The notes: generated by a model from the letters alone, not told the origin. 64,000 nucleotides of DNA from Polaribacter sp. SA4-12 (GCF_002163675.1 NZ_CP019334.1:2213501-2277500), one strand, 5' to 3'; shown: positions 1 to 9,123, counted from the first letter of the stretch. Program-made: numbers and translations.

Positions 1-2
1 AT

Positions 3-506
3 GAAATTACGGTTACAGGCCCATTTGATTTGCCTTTTAAAGTTCCACAGGACAAAACTGCCAATTTAATTCTCATTGGTATGGGTACAGGTATTGCACC
101 ATTCCGAGCATTTATAAAGCACATTTATCAAGATGTTAAAGATTGGGAAGGGCAAATCCGTTTGTTTTATGGTGCTCGTAGCGGTTTGGAATTATTGTAT
201 TTAAATGATAAAGATGGAGATCTTACAAATTATTATGATGAAGAAACATTCAAAGCCTTTCATGCATTAAGTCCAAGACCACAGTGGGCTGACCCCATTG
301 AACTAGAAAAAGCACTTGTAGGGCAAACTGCTGAAATAGTTGAGTTACTTGGAAAATCTAATACCTGTATTTATGTTGCTGGATATGAAGCTATTCACAA
401 AAAACTTAACAAGGCATTTTCAGATATTTTAGGCTCAGAAGAAAAATGGCGACTTCGAAAAGCCGAATTAATTGCCGGAAAAAAATGGGCTGAAATTATT
501 TATTAA
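3..506 (+). CDS. ferredoxin-NADP(+) reductase-like oxidoreductase, C-terminal part
   Basis: The gene is cut by the left edge; the reading frame is open from base 3, so the TTG at 30 is internal and not a start. The visible 167 residues are the NAD(P)-binding half of a plant-type ferredoxin-NADP reductase fold: a glycine-rich LIGMGTGIAPFRAF nucleotide-binding loop, then LFYGARSG, then a late YVAGYEAI segment and a C-terminal aromatic residue (ending IIY) that in this family stacks on FAD. Such enzymes move electrons between NAD(P)H and ferredoxin or flavodoxin. The next gene, 54 bases on, is an RnfB-like Fe-S protein, which fits a shared electron-transfer role. The FAD domain lies outside the window, so subclass and electron partner cannot be settled. 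Confidence 0.75.
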   Translation, partial: EITVTGPFDLPFKVPQDKTANLILIGMGTGIAPFRAFIKHIYQDVKDWEGQIRLFYGARSGLELLYLNDKDGDLTNYYDEETFKAFHALSPRPQWADPIELEKALVGQTAEIVELLGKSNTCIYVAGYEAIHKKLNKAFSDILGSEEKWRLRKAELIAGKKWAEIIY

Positions 507-560
507 CCCGAAATTGAGATATAAAAGAGAGCCTATTTTTTAATAAATCCACAAAATAAT

Positions 561-1427
561 ATGTCTATCATTGTTGCAATAGCCGCACTCGGAGGTTTAA
601 CTTTAGTTCTATCAATAATGCTAATTATTGCGAACAAGAAGCTTTATGTCTATGAAGATCCACGCATAGAAATTGTGGAAGATATGTTGCCTCATGCAAA
701 TTGTGGTGCATGTGGCTATCCAGGTTGCCGCCCCTTTGCGGAAGCATTAGTACATCAAAAAACCTTACCAGGAAAGTGTACTGTTAGTACAGATGAAGGA
801 AGGGAATCTATAGCTCAATTTCTAGGAGTTGTATTAGGTGCTGAAGAAAAGCAAGTCGCTCGTCTCGCTTGTGCTGGAGGAACGAATGTAGCTATCAATA
901 GAGCCCAATATATTGGAATTCAAAGTTGTCAGGCGGCCACTTTGATTTCTGGTGGTGGTAAAGGCTGTTTTTGGGGATGTTTAGGACATGGTGACTGTGA
1001 AGTTGTTTGTGATTTTGATGCCATAATTATGGACGAACATAGACTTCCTGTCGTAGATGTAGATAAATGTACTGCCTGCGGTGATTGTGTAGAAGCTTGT
1101 CCTAAAGATTTATTTTCTTTACAACCAATAAGCAACAAACTTTGGGTGGCTTGTAAAAATCTTGACCACGGTAATGCCGTTTTAGAAGATTGCGAGGTTG
1201 CTTGTACTGCCTGTGGAAAATGTGATATGGATGCACCTGATGATTTAATTACTATGAAAAACAACTTGCCAGTAATTAACTATGCCGAAAATCATAATAC
1301 ACAAATACCTATTCAAAGATGCCCAACAGGAGCTATTGTTTGGTTAAATGATAAAGGAGCTGCAATTAAAGGGAAAGAAAGTAGAAAAATCATCCGTAAG
1401 GGTAAAAGATCAATGGGTAATTCGTAA
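561..1427 (+). CDS. rnfB: RnfB-like multi-cluster Fe-S electron-transfer protein
   Basis: The protein has 288 residues. It starts with one N-terminal membrane helix (about residues 3-24), followed by the Fe-S domain motif CGACGYPGC near residue 48, and then ferredoxin-type cysteine groups in the middle and C-terminal parts. Two observations stand out. CTACGDCVEACP is a full 4Fe-4S half-motif, whereas the later CTACGKCDMDAP lacks the fourth cysteine and is completed only by a distant RCPTGA. RnfB passes electrons from ferredoxin within the Rnf complex, but no rnfA, C, D, E or G gene lies nearby. It follows a ferredoxin-NADP reductase-like gene by 54 nt, suggesting that this pair works together. 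The FMN-attaching ApbE encoded at 44128-45120 is of the type that serves Rnf or Nqr complexes, but the link here is only inferred. The start ATG precedes the hydrophobic anchor directly. Confidence 0.85.
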   Translation: MSIIVAIAALGGLTLVLSIMLIIANKKLYVYEDPRIEIVEDMLPHANCGACGYPGCRPFAEALVHQKTLPGKCTVSTDEGRESIAQFLGVVLGAEEKQVARLACAGGTNVAINRAQYIGIQSCQAATLISGGGKGCFWGCLGHGDCEVVCDFDAIIMDEHRLPVVDVDKCTACGDCVEACPKDLFSLQPISNKLWVACKNLDHGNAVLEDCEVACTACGKCDMDAPDDLITMKNNLPVINYAENHNTQIPIQRCPTGAIVWLNDKGAAIKGKESRKIIRKGKRSMGNS

Positions 1428-1589
1428 TTTACGCTTAATAAGAAAATTACACAACTTTTTGACTTGATCCATTATGACACCTAATTATAATTAGTGTACT
1501 CCTAATTGAGCACCTAATTTTAAAGAAATTATTAAAATGTAATATAATTGTAGATGTATAAATTTATAAAACCCTTGAATTTAGGGCAT

Positions 1590-1620
1590 AAAAAAACCTA
1601 ACTCAATTAAGAATTAGGTT
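1590..1620 (-). terminator. intrinsic terminator of the tRNA-fMet gene
   Basis: Read on the minus strand, AACCTAATTC pairs with GAGTTAGGTT (one G-U pair) around a 6-nt loop and is followed by a run of T. It lies immediately 3' of the tRNA gene. Confidence 0.8.
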
Positions 1621-1625
1621 ATTAG

Positions 1626-1698
<73 letters not shown>

Positions 1699-1769
1699 AT
1701 ATAATTTCAAAATAAACAACTTAGCTTTTAACTTTCGACTCATAAAATTCGATCCGTTTATTTCGACTG

Positions 1770-1802
1770 CAAAGATACAACTTAATAAAACAACTGACCA
1801 AA
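1770..1802 (-). promoter_or_regulatory. promoter for tRNA-fMet
   Basis: On the minus strand TTTG is followed after 21 nt by TATCTTTG, which fits the Bacteroidota -33 TTTG / -7 TAnnTTTG consensus. It would give a 5' leader of about 65 nt ahead of the mature tRNA. Confidence 0.55.
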
Positions 1803-1859
1803 CTTTTTTTCATTTATTTTTTTCCATCATAAATTATGATAGAAAATACAAAAACCAAC

Positions 1860-1867
1860 TATCTTTG
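1860..1867 (+). promoter_or_regulatory. -7 box (TATCTTTG) of the era promoter
   Basis: The box ends 4 nt before the era ATG at 1872, so transcription is predicted to begin at or next to the start codon. It lies inside the longer open frame that begins at 1836, which argues against that upstream start. No TTG box is visible at the usual distance. Confidence 0.55.
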
Positions 1868-1871
1868 CAGC

Positions 1872-2756
1872 ATGACACATAAAGCAGGATTTGTAAATAT
1901 TATTGGAAACCCTAACGTAGGTAAATCGACCTTGATGAATGCTTTGGTTGGTGAAAAACTATCTATCATCACACCAAAAGCACAAACAACTAGACATAGA
2001 ATTCTTGGAATTGTAAACGAGGACGACTATCAAATTGTTTTTTCTGATACTCCAGGAATCATACAACCTGCCTATGAATTACAATCTTCTATGATGGATT
2101 TTGTAAAATCTGCACTAGATGATGCTGATGTTCTTATATATATGGTTGAAGTTGGTGAAAAGGAATTAAAGAACGAATCTTTCTTTAAAAAAATCATTCA
2201 TAGTGAAATTCCTGTTATTTTATTATTGAATAAAATTGACAAATCAACTCAAGATGAAGTAGAAGTAAAAGTTGAATATTGGAAAAAGAAAGTACCTAAC
2301 GCGGATGTTTTTGTGATTTCTGCTTTAGAAAAATTTAATATACTTGCTGTTTTCGATAAAATAAAAGAGTTATTACCAGAAGGACCTCCTTTTTATCCTA
2401 AAGATCAATTAACAGATAAACCAGAACGATTTTTTGTAAATGAAAAAATTAGAGAAAAAATTCTAATGCATTACAAAAAAGAAATTCCGTATTCTGTAGA
2501 AGTTGAAACAGAAGAATTTATTGAGGAAGAAAAAATTGTGAGAATTCGATCTATAATTATGGTAGAAAGAGAAACACAAAAAGGAATTATTATTGGTCAT
2601 AAAGGTTCTGCACTGAAACGAGTTGGTGCTGAAGCTAGAAAAGATTTAGAAAAATTCTTCGAGAAGAAAGTATATATAGAGTTATATGTAAAAGTAAATA
2701 AGAATTGGAGAAGTGATAAAACGCAACTAAAACGTTTTGGTTATAATCAAAGTTAA
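1872..2756 (+). CDS. era: GTPase Era
   Basis: Era is a 294-residue GTPase that binds 16S rRNA and assists 30S subunit maturation. The G domain shows GNPNVGKS (P-loop), DTPG and NKID, followed by a C-terminal KH domain with an IIGHKGSALKRVG core. The frame is open from an ATG at 1836, but the ATG at 1872 is preferred: it gives the family-typical start MTHKAGFVNIIGN, and the upstream stretch contains a promoter box. The start has almost no leader. The gene ends by overlapping 4 nt with the convergent gene 2753-3277. A second Era-like GTPase, der, follows 0.6 kb downstream, an arrangement that places two ribosome-assembly GTPases side by side. Confidence 0.96.
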   Translation: MTHKAGFVNIIGNPNVGKSTLMNALVGEKLSIITPKAQTTRHRILGIVNEDDYQIVFSDTPGIIQPAYELQSSMMDFVKSALDDADVLIYMVEVGEKELKNESFFKKIIHSEIPVILLLNKIDKSTQDEVEVKVEYWKKKVPNADVFVISALEKFNILAVFDKIKELLPEGPPFYPKDQLTDKPERFFVNEKIREKILMHYKKEIPYSVEVETEEFIEEEKIVRIRSIIMVERETQKGIIIGHKGSALKRVGAEARKDLEKFFEKKVYIELYVKVNKNWRSDKTQLKRFGYNQS

Positions 2757-3277
2757 TGGTTGATTACTTTTATCATAAAATCATGTAAATCTTTCATTTG
2801 ATCTTTACCTGTTGCTCGACCTACTTTTCCTAAAAAGTAAAGTAGAACCCAAAATAAGGGTAAAAATACCATCATGATTAAAGGAAGAAGGATAGATTCT
2901 TTTAAGGAAAGTTTACTGAAAAGCATTATTGCAAAACCAAAAAAAGAAATTCCTATTACAAAATGTATAAACATAAAAAGTGTCCAAACTTGAGGCTTAG
3001 GTCCAAACAAACCCTTTAAAAGAGATGTTCTTCTTGTTTTCCCTATAATCTCTAGATGTAATTGTGGGGACCAAAAATGCTCATCTTTCTTAGAAACACT
3101 AATGAACACGTGCCCATCAACAATGTTTCCTAAGAATCTACAATCATCACTTTTAAACTCATTAGAGAACCTTTCTAGTATTTCTTCAGAACCATCTTTA
3201 AGGTCTATTTTAAGCCTCGGACGAAGAAAAACTTCACTATTTCTCTTCTCAATTAACACATTTAGGTTTTCTTTCAT
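2753..3277 (-). CDS. conserved hypothetical membrane protein between era and der
   Basis: The protein has 174 residues and I do not recognise a named domain. The first 95 residues are soluble and mixed alpha/beta. They are followed by two strong hydrophobic helices (about residues 97-121 and 129-151) and a short charged tail, so it is probably an inner-membrane protein with a cytosolic N-terminal domain. It is transcribed toward era and overlaps its end by 4 nt; its start is 82 nt from the divergent der start. There is no signal peptide. The function is unknown. Confidence 0.75.
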   Translation of the reverse strand: MKENLNVLIEKRNSEVFLRPRLKIDLKDGSEEILERFSNEFKSDDCRFLGNIVDGHVFISVSKKDEHFWSPQLHLEIIGKTRRTSLLKGLFGPKPQVWTLFMFIHFVIGISFFGFAIMLFSKLSLKESILLPLIMMVFLPLFWVLLYFLGKVGRATGKDQMKDLHDFMIKVINH

Positions 3278-3332
3278 AAAAATCTATTTTATAACTGTTT
3301 AAATTTACAATAATTAATCATATAGTAAATTG

Positions 3333-3340
3333 TATCTTTG
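3333..3340 (+). promoter_or_regulatory. -7 box (TATCTTTG) of the der promoter
   Basis: This is a match to TAnnTTTG 18 nt upstream of the der ATG, predicting a leader of about 14 nt. Confidence 0.55.
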
Positions 3341-3358
3341 CAAAAAATTTGAATTCAA

Positions 3359-4669
3359 ATGAATAGTATCGTTGCCATTGTAGGAAGACCAAATGTAGGA
3401 AAGTCAACACTTTTTAACAGATTGGTACAGAGAAGAGAAGCTATTGTAGATTCTGTTAGTGGAGTTACAAGAGATAGACATTATGGAAAATCTGACTGGA
3501 ACGGTAAAGAGTTTTCAGTTATTGACACGGGTGGATACATTATTGGCTCTGATGATATTTTTGAAGGAGAAATCAGAAAACAAGTAAATCTAGCCATTGA
3601 TGAAGCAGATTTAATTGTTTTTGTAGTGAATGTTGAAGATGGTATTACACCAATGGATGCTGAAGTTGCTAAACTTTTACGCAAGGTGAAAAAACCAATT
3701 TTCACCGTAGTTAATAAAGTTGATAATGCAATGCGTGAACCAGATGCTGTAGAATTCTACAATCTAGGTTTAGGAGAATATTATACAATTGCATCAATTA
3801 ACGGAAGTGGAACTGGAGATTTATTAGATGCTTTAGCAGAAAAAATGCCAGCTCCAGAAGAAGTAGATTTAGAAAAAGAAGAATTACCAAGGTTTGCCGT
3901 TGTTGGAAGACCAAATGCTGGTAAATCATCATTTATAAACTCTTTAATAGGAGAAGATAGAAACATTGTAACCAATATTGCAGGTACAACTAGAGATTCT
4001 ATTGATACAAAATACAATCGTTTTGGATTCGATTTTAATTTAGTTGATACTGCAGGAATCCGTAAAAAATCTAAAGTAAAAGAAGATTTAGAATTTTATT
4101 CGGTAATGCGTGCAGTACGTTCTATTGAATATTCTGATGTTATTATTCTTGTTGTTGATGCCACTCGTGGTTTCGAAGGACAAGATCAAAATATCTTTTG
4201 GTTAGCTGAAAAAAACAGAAAAGGAGTCGTTATCTTAATCAACAAGTGGGATTTAGTTGAGAAAGAAACGAATACAATGCGTGATTTTGAAGCAATGGTT
4301 AGAAAACAAATTGAACCTTTTACAGATGTGCCAATTGTATTTATTTCTGCTTTAACAAAACAACGTTTATTTAAAGCCATAGAAACTGCAGTAGAAGTTT
4401 TCGGGAAAAGAAAAATGAAAATACCTACAAGTAAGTTGAATGATGTAATGTTAGACATCATTAAAAGTTACCCACCACCAGCTACAAAAGGTAAATTTGT
4501 GAAAATAAAATATTGTATGCAATTGCCTACACCAACACCACAATTTGCATTTTTCTGTAACTTACCACAATACGTTAGAGATCCATACAGACGATTTTTA
4601 GAAAATAAATTAAGAGAAATTTACGATTTTACAGGAACACCAATAACGATATACTTTAGACAGAAATAG
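3359..4669 (+). CDS. der: ribosome biogenesis GTPase Der (EngA)
   Basis: The protein has 436 residues with two tandem G domains: the first has [12 protein letters not shown] and NKVD, and the second [12 protein letters not shown] and NKWD. A C-terminal KH-like domain ends in [10 protein letters not shown]. Der acts in assembly of the 50S subunit. Length and motif order are fully typical. It has its own promoter box and is separated by 77 nt from the next gene. Confidence 0.97.
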   Translation: MNSIVAIVGRPNVGKSTLFNRLVQRREAIVDSVSGVTRDRHYGKSDWNGKEFSVIDTGGYIIGSDDIFEGEIRKQVNLAIDEADLIVFVVNVEDGITPMDAEVAKLLRKVKKPIFTVVNKVDNAMREPDAVEFYNLGLGEYYTIASINGSGTGDLLDALAEKMPAPEEVDLEKEELPRFAVVGRPNAGKSSFINSLIGEDRNIVTNIAGTTRDSIDTKYNRFGFDFNLVDTAGIRKKSKVKEDLEFYSVMRAVRSIEYSDVIILVVDATRGFEGQDQNIFWLAEKNRKGVVILINKWDLVEKETNTMRDFEAMVRKQIEPFTDVPIVFISALTKQRLFKAIETAVEVFGKRKMKIPTSKLNDVMLDIIKSYPPPATKGKFVKIKYCMQLPTPTPQFAFFCNLPQYVRDPYRRFLENKLREIYDFTGTPITIYFRQK

Positions 4670-4746
4670 GATTATTCTGTAACTTTTGTTACCTTTTAAC
4701 GTCTAAATGTAGAGTATTATTGTAAATCCTTTAGGGCATAAAAGAC

Positions 4747-7131
4747 ATGAAAATTATAGAATCAAGTTTAGTTTCGGAAGTTGAATTACCATTACAACTA
4801 AAAATATCTTTCAAAAAAGTTTTTGACTTATTTGAGAAATATGCTGGAAAAGATTTTATAAATCATCCTTTTCATAGTTCTGCCATAAATATGGTGCAAC
4901 TTTTTGAGAAGCATCCTGAGTTGAATGATGGTTTTTCAGATTATACTTTATTAGACAAATATAAAGAGCAGATAGATTTATTATTAAATCCCTTGTTTCC
5001 AGAACCTTTATTATTAAACGAAATAAAAGCAGCAAGTATTCCTTTCTCTTTTACTTCGTTTAAATTTACAGATCGTTTTGAAAACATACTAAGTAATGCA
5101 GGTGATGATTACGAATTAAATGTTCGTAATTTTGGAGACGATGGTATGTACATTATGGCCTGTACATTTATTTTAGGTTTTGTATATGGTTATAAAGTTG
5201 ATGTAAAAAGACCATTTTATTTTGATATTCCAGATAAAACAACTGGAACAATGAAATATTATAGAGCTTCATTTAATGCTGATTTTTCTGAAATTACACC
5301 TACTAAGAATGCTCCTTCAATAACGGAAGACGATTTTAAAGAATTACTAAACAACTTTGAAAACATAGAACTATGGAAAGAAAAGTTCCCAAAAGACAGC
5401 TATATTTTTAAAGGATTTGGGATTGTTAGTTTGTTTGATGTTACTTCAGAAGAAATGTTATCATCCATCAAAGAAAACTTATTAGCTGGTGGAGAAAATT
5501 TGATTCCTAAATTACAAAGTAACTTAAGAGATTTTTATAGCATAAAAGATTTAAAATTAGGTTTCTCTATTTTTGACAACATCAACACTAAAGTCTGTGA
5601 AAACAAGGTTAATAAAACGAATAGTTTAATCTTAAATGACACTGAAATAAATTGCAATACAGGTTACTTCTGTAACGGCATTATGCAAAAAGTATTCAAA
5701 GACCATAAAACATTTATAATTTCTGATGTTGAAGAATATGGTAAGAGTACAAATAAAAATGGCTTTTATCAGAATTTATATAAATCGAACATACAGAGTA
5801 TTATATTGATACCAATTAAGGCTTCAAGTAATGGAGATTTAGCTTTATTAGAAATTGCTTCTCCAAGAGCTTACGAACTAAACTCTGTTAATATCAACAA
5901 ATTAAAAGATATTATTCCTGTTTTTGAAGCTGCTGTAAAAAGAACTTCAGAAGAGCGTCAAAATATTTTAGAAGCAACTATTCAAGAAAACTATACCTCA
6001 ATTCATAATTCTGTAAAATGGCGATTTTATGAAGCTGCAGAAAAATATCACACAGAACGACAAACAAATGACAATGCAAAATTAGATGAAATTGTATTTA
6101 ATGATGTATTCCCTTTATTTGGGCAAAGTGATATAAAAGGATCTTCAATGGCAAGAAATTCAGCCATCAAAGAAGATTTAACAACTCAGTTAACTTTAGC
6201 TATTGCAGTATTAAAAGACGCTTGTAAATCAGAAAAACTACCTATTTACAATGAATTAATGTTTAGAGTTTCTTCTTATCTAAATGATGTAACAGAAGGT
6301 TTAAGTGCTGGTGATGAAATAAATATTTTAGATTTTCTGAATAGAGAAATTTACCCAGTTTTTAGTCATATAAAAGATATTAATACAGAACTTTCACAGA
6401 AAGTTAGCGTTTATATGAACCGTTTAGATAAAAATTTAAATGTTGTTTATGAAAAAAGAAAAGAATACGAGAACAGCGTTACGTTATTAAATGACAAACT
6501 AGCTAAATTCTTAGACGATAAACAAAAACAAGCTCAAGAAATGTTTCCTCATTATTTTGAGCGATACAAAACGGATGGTGTAGAATACAACATGTATATA
6601 GGTCAGTCTATTACAAAAAGTAAGACTTTTGATACTTTATACTTGTACAACCTTCGTTTATGGCAGTTAAAGATTACTTATGAAATGGAGAATCTTGCAT
6701 TTTATGAGCGTAAAAACATGAAACATGATTTACGTGTTGCTTCCTTAATTTTAGTACATAGTAATGCTATGGCTATAAAATTTAGAATGGATGAAAAGCA
6801 ATTTGATGTTGATGGAGCTTATAACATTAGATACGAAATCATAAAAAAGCGAATTGATAAAGCAAATATTAAAGGCACAAAAAATCGTTTAACTGTTCCT
6901 GGTAAAATAGCCATTGTATATTCTCAAGACAGAGATGCTTTAGAGTATATAAAGTACATTAATTACTTACAATCTAAAAATCAATTAGGTAAAATAGAAT
7001 TTTTAGATCTAGAAGATTTACAAGGTGTTACAGGATTAAAAGCATTAAGAGTAGAAGTTATTTATCAAAAAGATTTTGATGAAAATAAAACAATTACTTT
7101 TCATGATTTAATTCAAGAAATCGAAGCTTAA
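4747..7131 (+). CDS. GAF domain-like protein, conserved in Flavobacteriia
   Basis: This is a 794-residue soluble protein without signal peptide or membrane helices. Roughly residues 285-400 read as a GAF-like sensory fold (an ISDVEEYGKS...IILIPIKASSNGDLALLEIAS pattern of strands). The remainder is a largely helical region with no catalytic motif that I can identify; no kinase, cyclase or DNA-binding domain is attached. Proteins of this length and pattern occur widely in Flavobacteriia and are usually named only for the GAF region. It sits alone between der and a structured RNA element. The ligand and output are unknown. Confidence 0.65.
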   Translation: MKIIESSLVSEVELPLQLKISFKKVFDLFEKYAGKDFINHPFHSSAINMVQLFEKHPELNDGFSDYTLLDKYKEQIDLLLNPLFPEPLLLNEIKAASIPFSFTSFKFTDRFENILSNAGDDYELNVRNFGDDGMYIMACTFILGFVYGYKVDVKRPFYFDIPDKTTGTMKYYRASFNADFSEITPTKNAPSITEDDFKELLNNFENIELWKEKFPKDSYIFKGFGIVSLFDVTSEEMLSSIKENLLAGGENLIPKLQSNLRDFYSIKDLKLGFSIFDNINTKVCENKVNKTNSLILNDTEINCNTGYFCNGIMQKVFKDHKTFIISDVEEYGKSTNKNGFYQNLYKSNIQSIILIPIKASSNGDLALLEIASPRAYELNSVNINKLKDIIPVFEAAVKRTSEERQNILEATIQENYTSIHNSVKWRFYEAAEKYHTERQTNDNAKLDEIVFNDVFPLFGQSDIKGSSMARNSAIKEDLTTQLTLAIAVLKDACKSEKLPIYNELMFRVSSYLNDVTEGLSAGDEINILDFLNREIYPVFSHIKDINTELSQKVSVYMNRLDKNLNVVYEKRKEYENSVTLLNDKLAKFLDDKQKQAQEMFPHYFERYKTDGVEYNMYIGQSITKSKTFDTLYLYNLRLWQLKITYEMENLAFYERKNMKHDLRVASLILVHSNAMAIKFRMDEKQFDVDGAYNIRYEIIKKRIDKANIKGTKNRLTVPGKIAIVYSQDRDALEYIKYINYLQSKNQLGKIEFLDLEDLQGVTGLKALRVEVIYQKDFDENKTITFHDLIQEIEA

Positions 7132-7169
7132 AATATTGTTTTCTACGTTTTATTTTAATGAGTATGCAT

Positions 7170-7247
7170 GCGTTAGGGATTGAAACGACATCCTTTTTTG
7201 CTTTTCGAAAAAAAGATATAGTGTAAAGCCCGACCTTTAGGTAACGC
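7170..7247. ncRNA. structured intergenic RNA element (Flavo-1-like)
   Basis: Three nested stems can be drawn. The outer stem pairs GCGTTA (7170-7175) with TAACGC (7242-7247), continuing as GGG (7176-7178) with CCC (7229-7231). The central stem pairs ATCCTTTTTT (7190-7199) with AAAAAAAGAT (7208-7217), with one C.A mismatch. A small hairpin pairs ACC with GGT around TTTA. The layout and the words GGGATTGAAAC and AAAGCCCGACC match what I remember of an element found repeatedly between genes in Flavobacteriia and listed in Rfam as Flavo-1. The strand is uncertain. It lies between the convergent GAF-like and HD-PycTM genes. Confidence 0.5.
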
Positions 7248-7268
7248 CCAAAAAAATACATTTATATT

Positions 7269-8477
7269 TTATAAAAAAGCCCCAGTTTCTTGTATTTTAA
7301 AAGCAACAGCAAAAGCTAATACACTTACGATGATACCAATCATAAAAACGGTATAAGTAACTCTTAATATTTTATATTTTCTGTTTAAAACTAACCCTAA
7401 AAAGTATAAATCTTTCGTTAAAGAACCGTAAAGATAATCTCTATCTTGCATCATTTCTGTAATACCCCATTCAAAATCATTTAATTTCATTTGATGAAAA
7501 TTACCGAAAAACAATAAATTAACTTTTTTATTAGCAACATCTTCTTTTGTAAATTTTCCTTGTGTAACATTAGGTCTCGTTGCTAAAATTGATAATATAA
7601 TAGATGCAACTGTGAAAATTATAAATAGAATTGTTGGCACAATTAAATAACTATTTGAAGAATTATCTAGTTTTGGTAATAAATTAGACAATGCTAAAGA
7701 AACAATAATAGCATTTACAGAAAGTAAAATATTCGCTTTAGTATCTGCAATATTACTTAAAGTCATGTGGTTTTTTAAAGCGATTCTAAACATTGTTTCT
7801 ACACCACGCTCAGGTACATTTCCTTTCTCTTTTTTTAACTCTAAAGCATCTTGCTTCTGATTAAATTTTTTAATATCGTCTTTTAAATCTTTTTGATTCT
7901 TTATTAATTTAGATAAGTTTTTCTGTTTCGCTTTTGTCCAATTTTTTAAAGCATAATCTGTATTAAAGCGATGTTGTTGCGTAAAAAATTCAATATTTCC
8001 TGCAATCCATTCTATGTCAGAAACGTTTTTAAAACCTGTTAACTCCCATTCTTTTCTTAATAAAAAAGTGTAATCAAAATAACTTTTAGAAGCTAAATGC
8101 GCACAATCTGCATCTACTATCATTTTCTCTAAATCATTTTTGGGTTGATGATTCATTTTAGTTGCCAGAATAAGACCTGCAGTAACTTCAATTCTTTTAT
8201 CGGTAACTTTATGTTCTTTTAAAAACTTTGAAGCAATTCTAACACTTTCTTCTTCATGATTTTCAGCTCCTTTTACAAAACCTGTATCATGAAACCAAGC
8301 AGCAATTTCTAAATTTTCAGCAGCTACTTTGTCAATTTTTAAATTTTCAATAAGCTCCTTTGTACTTTTAACCACTCTTTGTGTATGTACTAAATTATGA
8401 TACACATATTTTCGATCTAAATCGGTGTTTAATAAACTAAAGACGTACTTTTCTGTATCAACAATTAATGTGCTCAT
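7269..8477 (-). CDS. HD-domain phosphohydrolase fused to a Pycsar-effector (PycTM/DUF5706) membrane domain
   Basis: The protein has 402 residues. The N-terminal 200 form an HD domain with candidate metal ligands H31 (YHNLVH), H63-D64 (WFHD) and D122 or D124 (VDADCAH), the set used by phosphohydrolases acting on nucleotides. After a Lys-rich helical linker, the C-terminal half begins with ADTKANILLSVNAIIVS, the signature of the PycTM/DUF5706 family, and has hydrophobic helices near residues 250-272, 280-303 and 375-395. PycTM proteins of Pycsar defence form membrane effectors triggered by cyclic pyrimidine nucleotides. No cyclase gene lies nearby, so this stand-alone HD-fused form may sense or degrade a nucleotide in a housekeeping role. 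It has no close operon partner and is divergent from msrB. Confidence 0.8.
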   Translation of the reverse strand: MSTLIVDTEKYVFSLLNTDLDRKYVYHNLVHTQRVVKSTKELIENLKIDKVAAENLEIAAWFHDTGFVKGAENHEEESVRIASKFLKEHKVTDKRIEVTAGLILATKMNHQPKNDLEKMIVDADCAHLASKSYFDYTFLLRKEWELTGFKNVSDIEWIAGNIEFFTQQHRFNTDYALKNWTKAKQKNLSKLIKNQKDLKDDIKKFNQKQDALELKKEKGNVPERGVETMFRIALKNHMTLSNIADTKANILLSVNAIIVSLALSNLLPKLDNSSNSYLIVPTILFIIFTVASIILSILATRPNVTQGKFTKEDVANKKVNLLFFGNFHQMKLNDFEWGITEMMQDRDYLYGSLTKDLYFLGLVLNRKYKILRVTYTVFMIGIIVSVLAFAVAFKIQETGAFL

Positions 8478-8669
8478 AGTAAAATTATTTTATAAATGAA
8501 TAAGAATAAGTGATAACCCCTCTGATAACTTTATCAATATTCGTCGTAAATTTATGAATTGCTTTCATCAGCGTACAAATTAAGAATTATTTGTAAGCTA
8601 ACAAGTGTTTTTACGTCTAAAAAACAGCTAGCATAACAATATTAATTTAGAAAAGAAAGGAAACAAAAT

Positions 8670-9122
8670 ATGCTTACTTGGAAAGAAATTATCAGCTTTA
8701 CAGCAAAAGGAAATCCAACTTCAGATAAAAGAGTTGAAAAAACCGAAACTGAATGGAAAGAATTATTAACCGAAGAACAGTTTAGAATTACTAGGCAAAA
8801 AGGAACAGAAAGACCAAATTCTGGCGCTTTATGTAGTATTTATGATAAAGGACAATACAACTGTGTTTGTTGTAATACGCCTTTATTTGATTCTACGATA
8901 AAGTTCGATTCTAGTTCTGGTTGGCCAAGTTTTACGCAACCTATTAAAGAAAATGCCATTAAATATCATAAAGATATTTCTTTTGGTATGGTTCGAGTTG
9001 AAGTAATGTGTAATACTTGCGATGGACATCTAGGACACATTTTTCCTGATGGACCAGAACCAAGCGGATTGCGTTATTGTATTAATTCTGAGTCTATGCA
9101 ATTAGAGAAAGGGAATTCTTAA
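8670..9122 (+). CDS. msrB: peptide-methionine (R)-S-oxide reductase MsrB
   Basis: This 150-residue enzyme reduces the R epimer of methionine sulfoxide in proteins. Visible features are GWPSF, the zinc ligands C65/C68 and C114/C117, GHLGHIFPDGP, and the catalytic C137 within RYCINS. C55 (GALCS) is a candidate resolving cysteine. There is no signal peptide, so it is cytosolic. It heads a tight operon: msrA follows after 1 nt. A purine-rich stretch (AAAGGAAAC) precedes the ATG. All key residues are present. Confidence 0.96.
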   Translation: MLTWKEIISFTAKGNPTSDKRVEKTETEWKELLTEEQFRITRQKGTERPNSGALCSIYDKGQYNCVCCNTPLFDSTIKFDSSSGWPSFTQPIKENAIKYHKDISFGMVRVEVMCNTCDGHLGHIFPDGPEPSGLRYCINSESMQLEKGNS

Positions 9123-9123
9123 A

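Noticed and set aside
929..1264. 111-codon minus-strand open frame inside rnfB.
   Set aside because: It is a shadow of the Cys-rich rnfB frame with no start signals or recognisable domain.
4680..4695. GTAACTTTTGTTAC after der as a terminator or promoter.
   Set aside because: It is a 5-bp AT-rich stem without a clear T-run, and the TAnnTTTG match is imperfect.
7171..7186. GTTAGGGATTGAAAC looks like the end of a CRISPR repeat.
   Set aside because: It occurs once, there is no array or cas gene, and it is part of the three-stem RNA element.
8511..8529. TGATAAC direct repeats upstream of the HD-PycTM gene as an operator.
   Set aside because: There are only two short copies, without symmetry or a nearby regulator.
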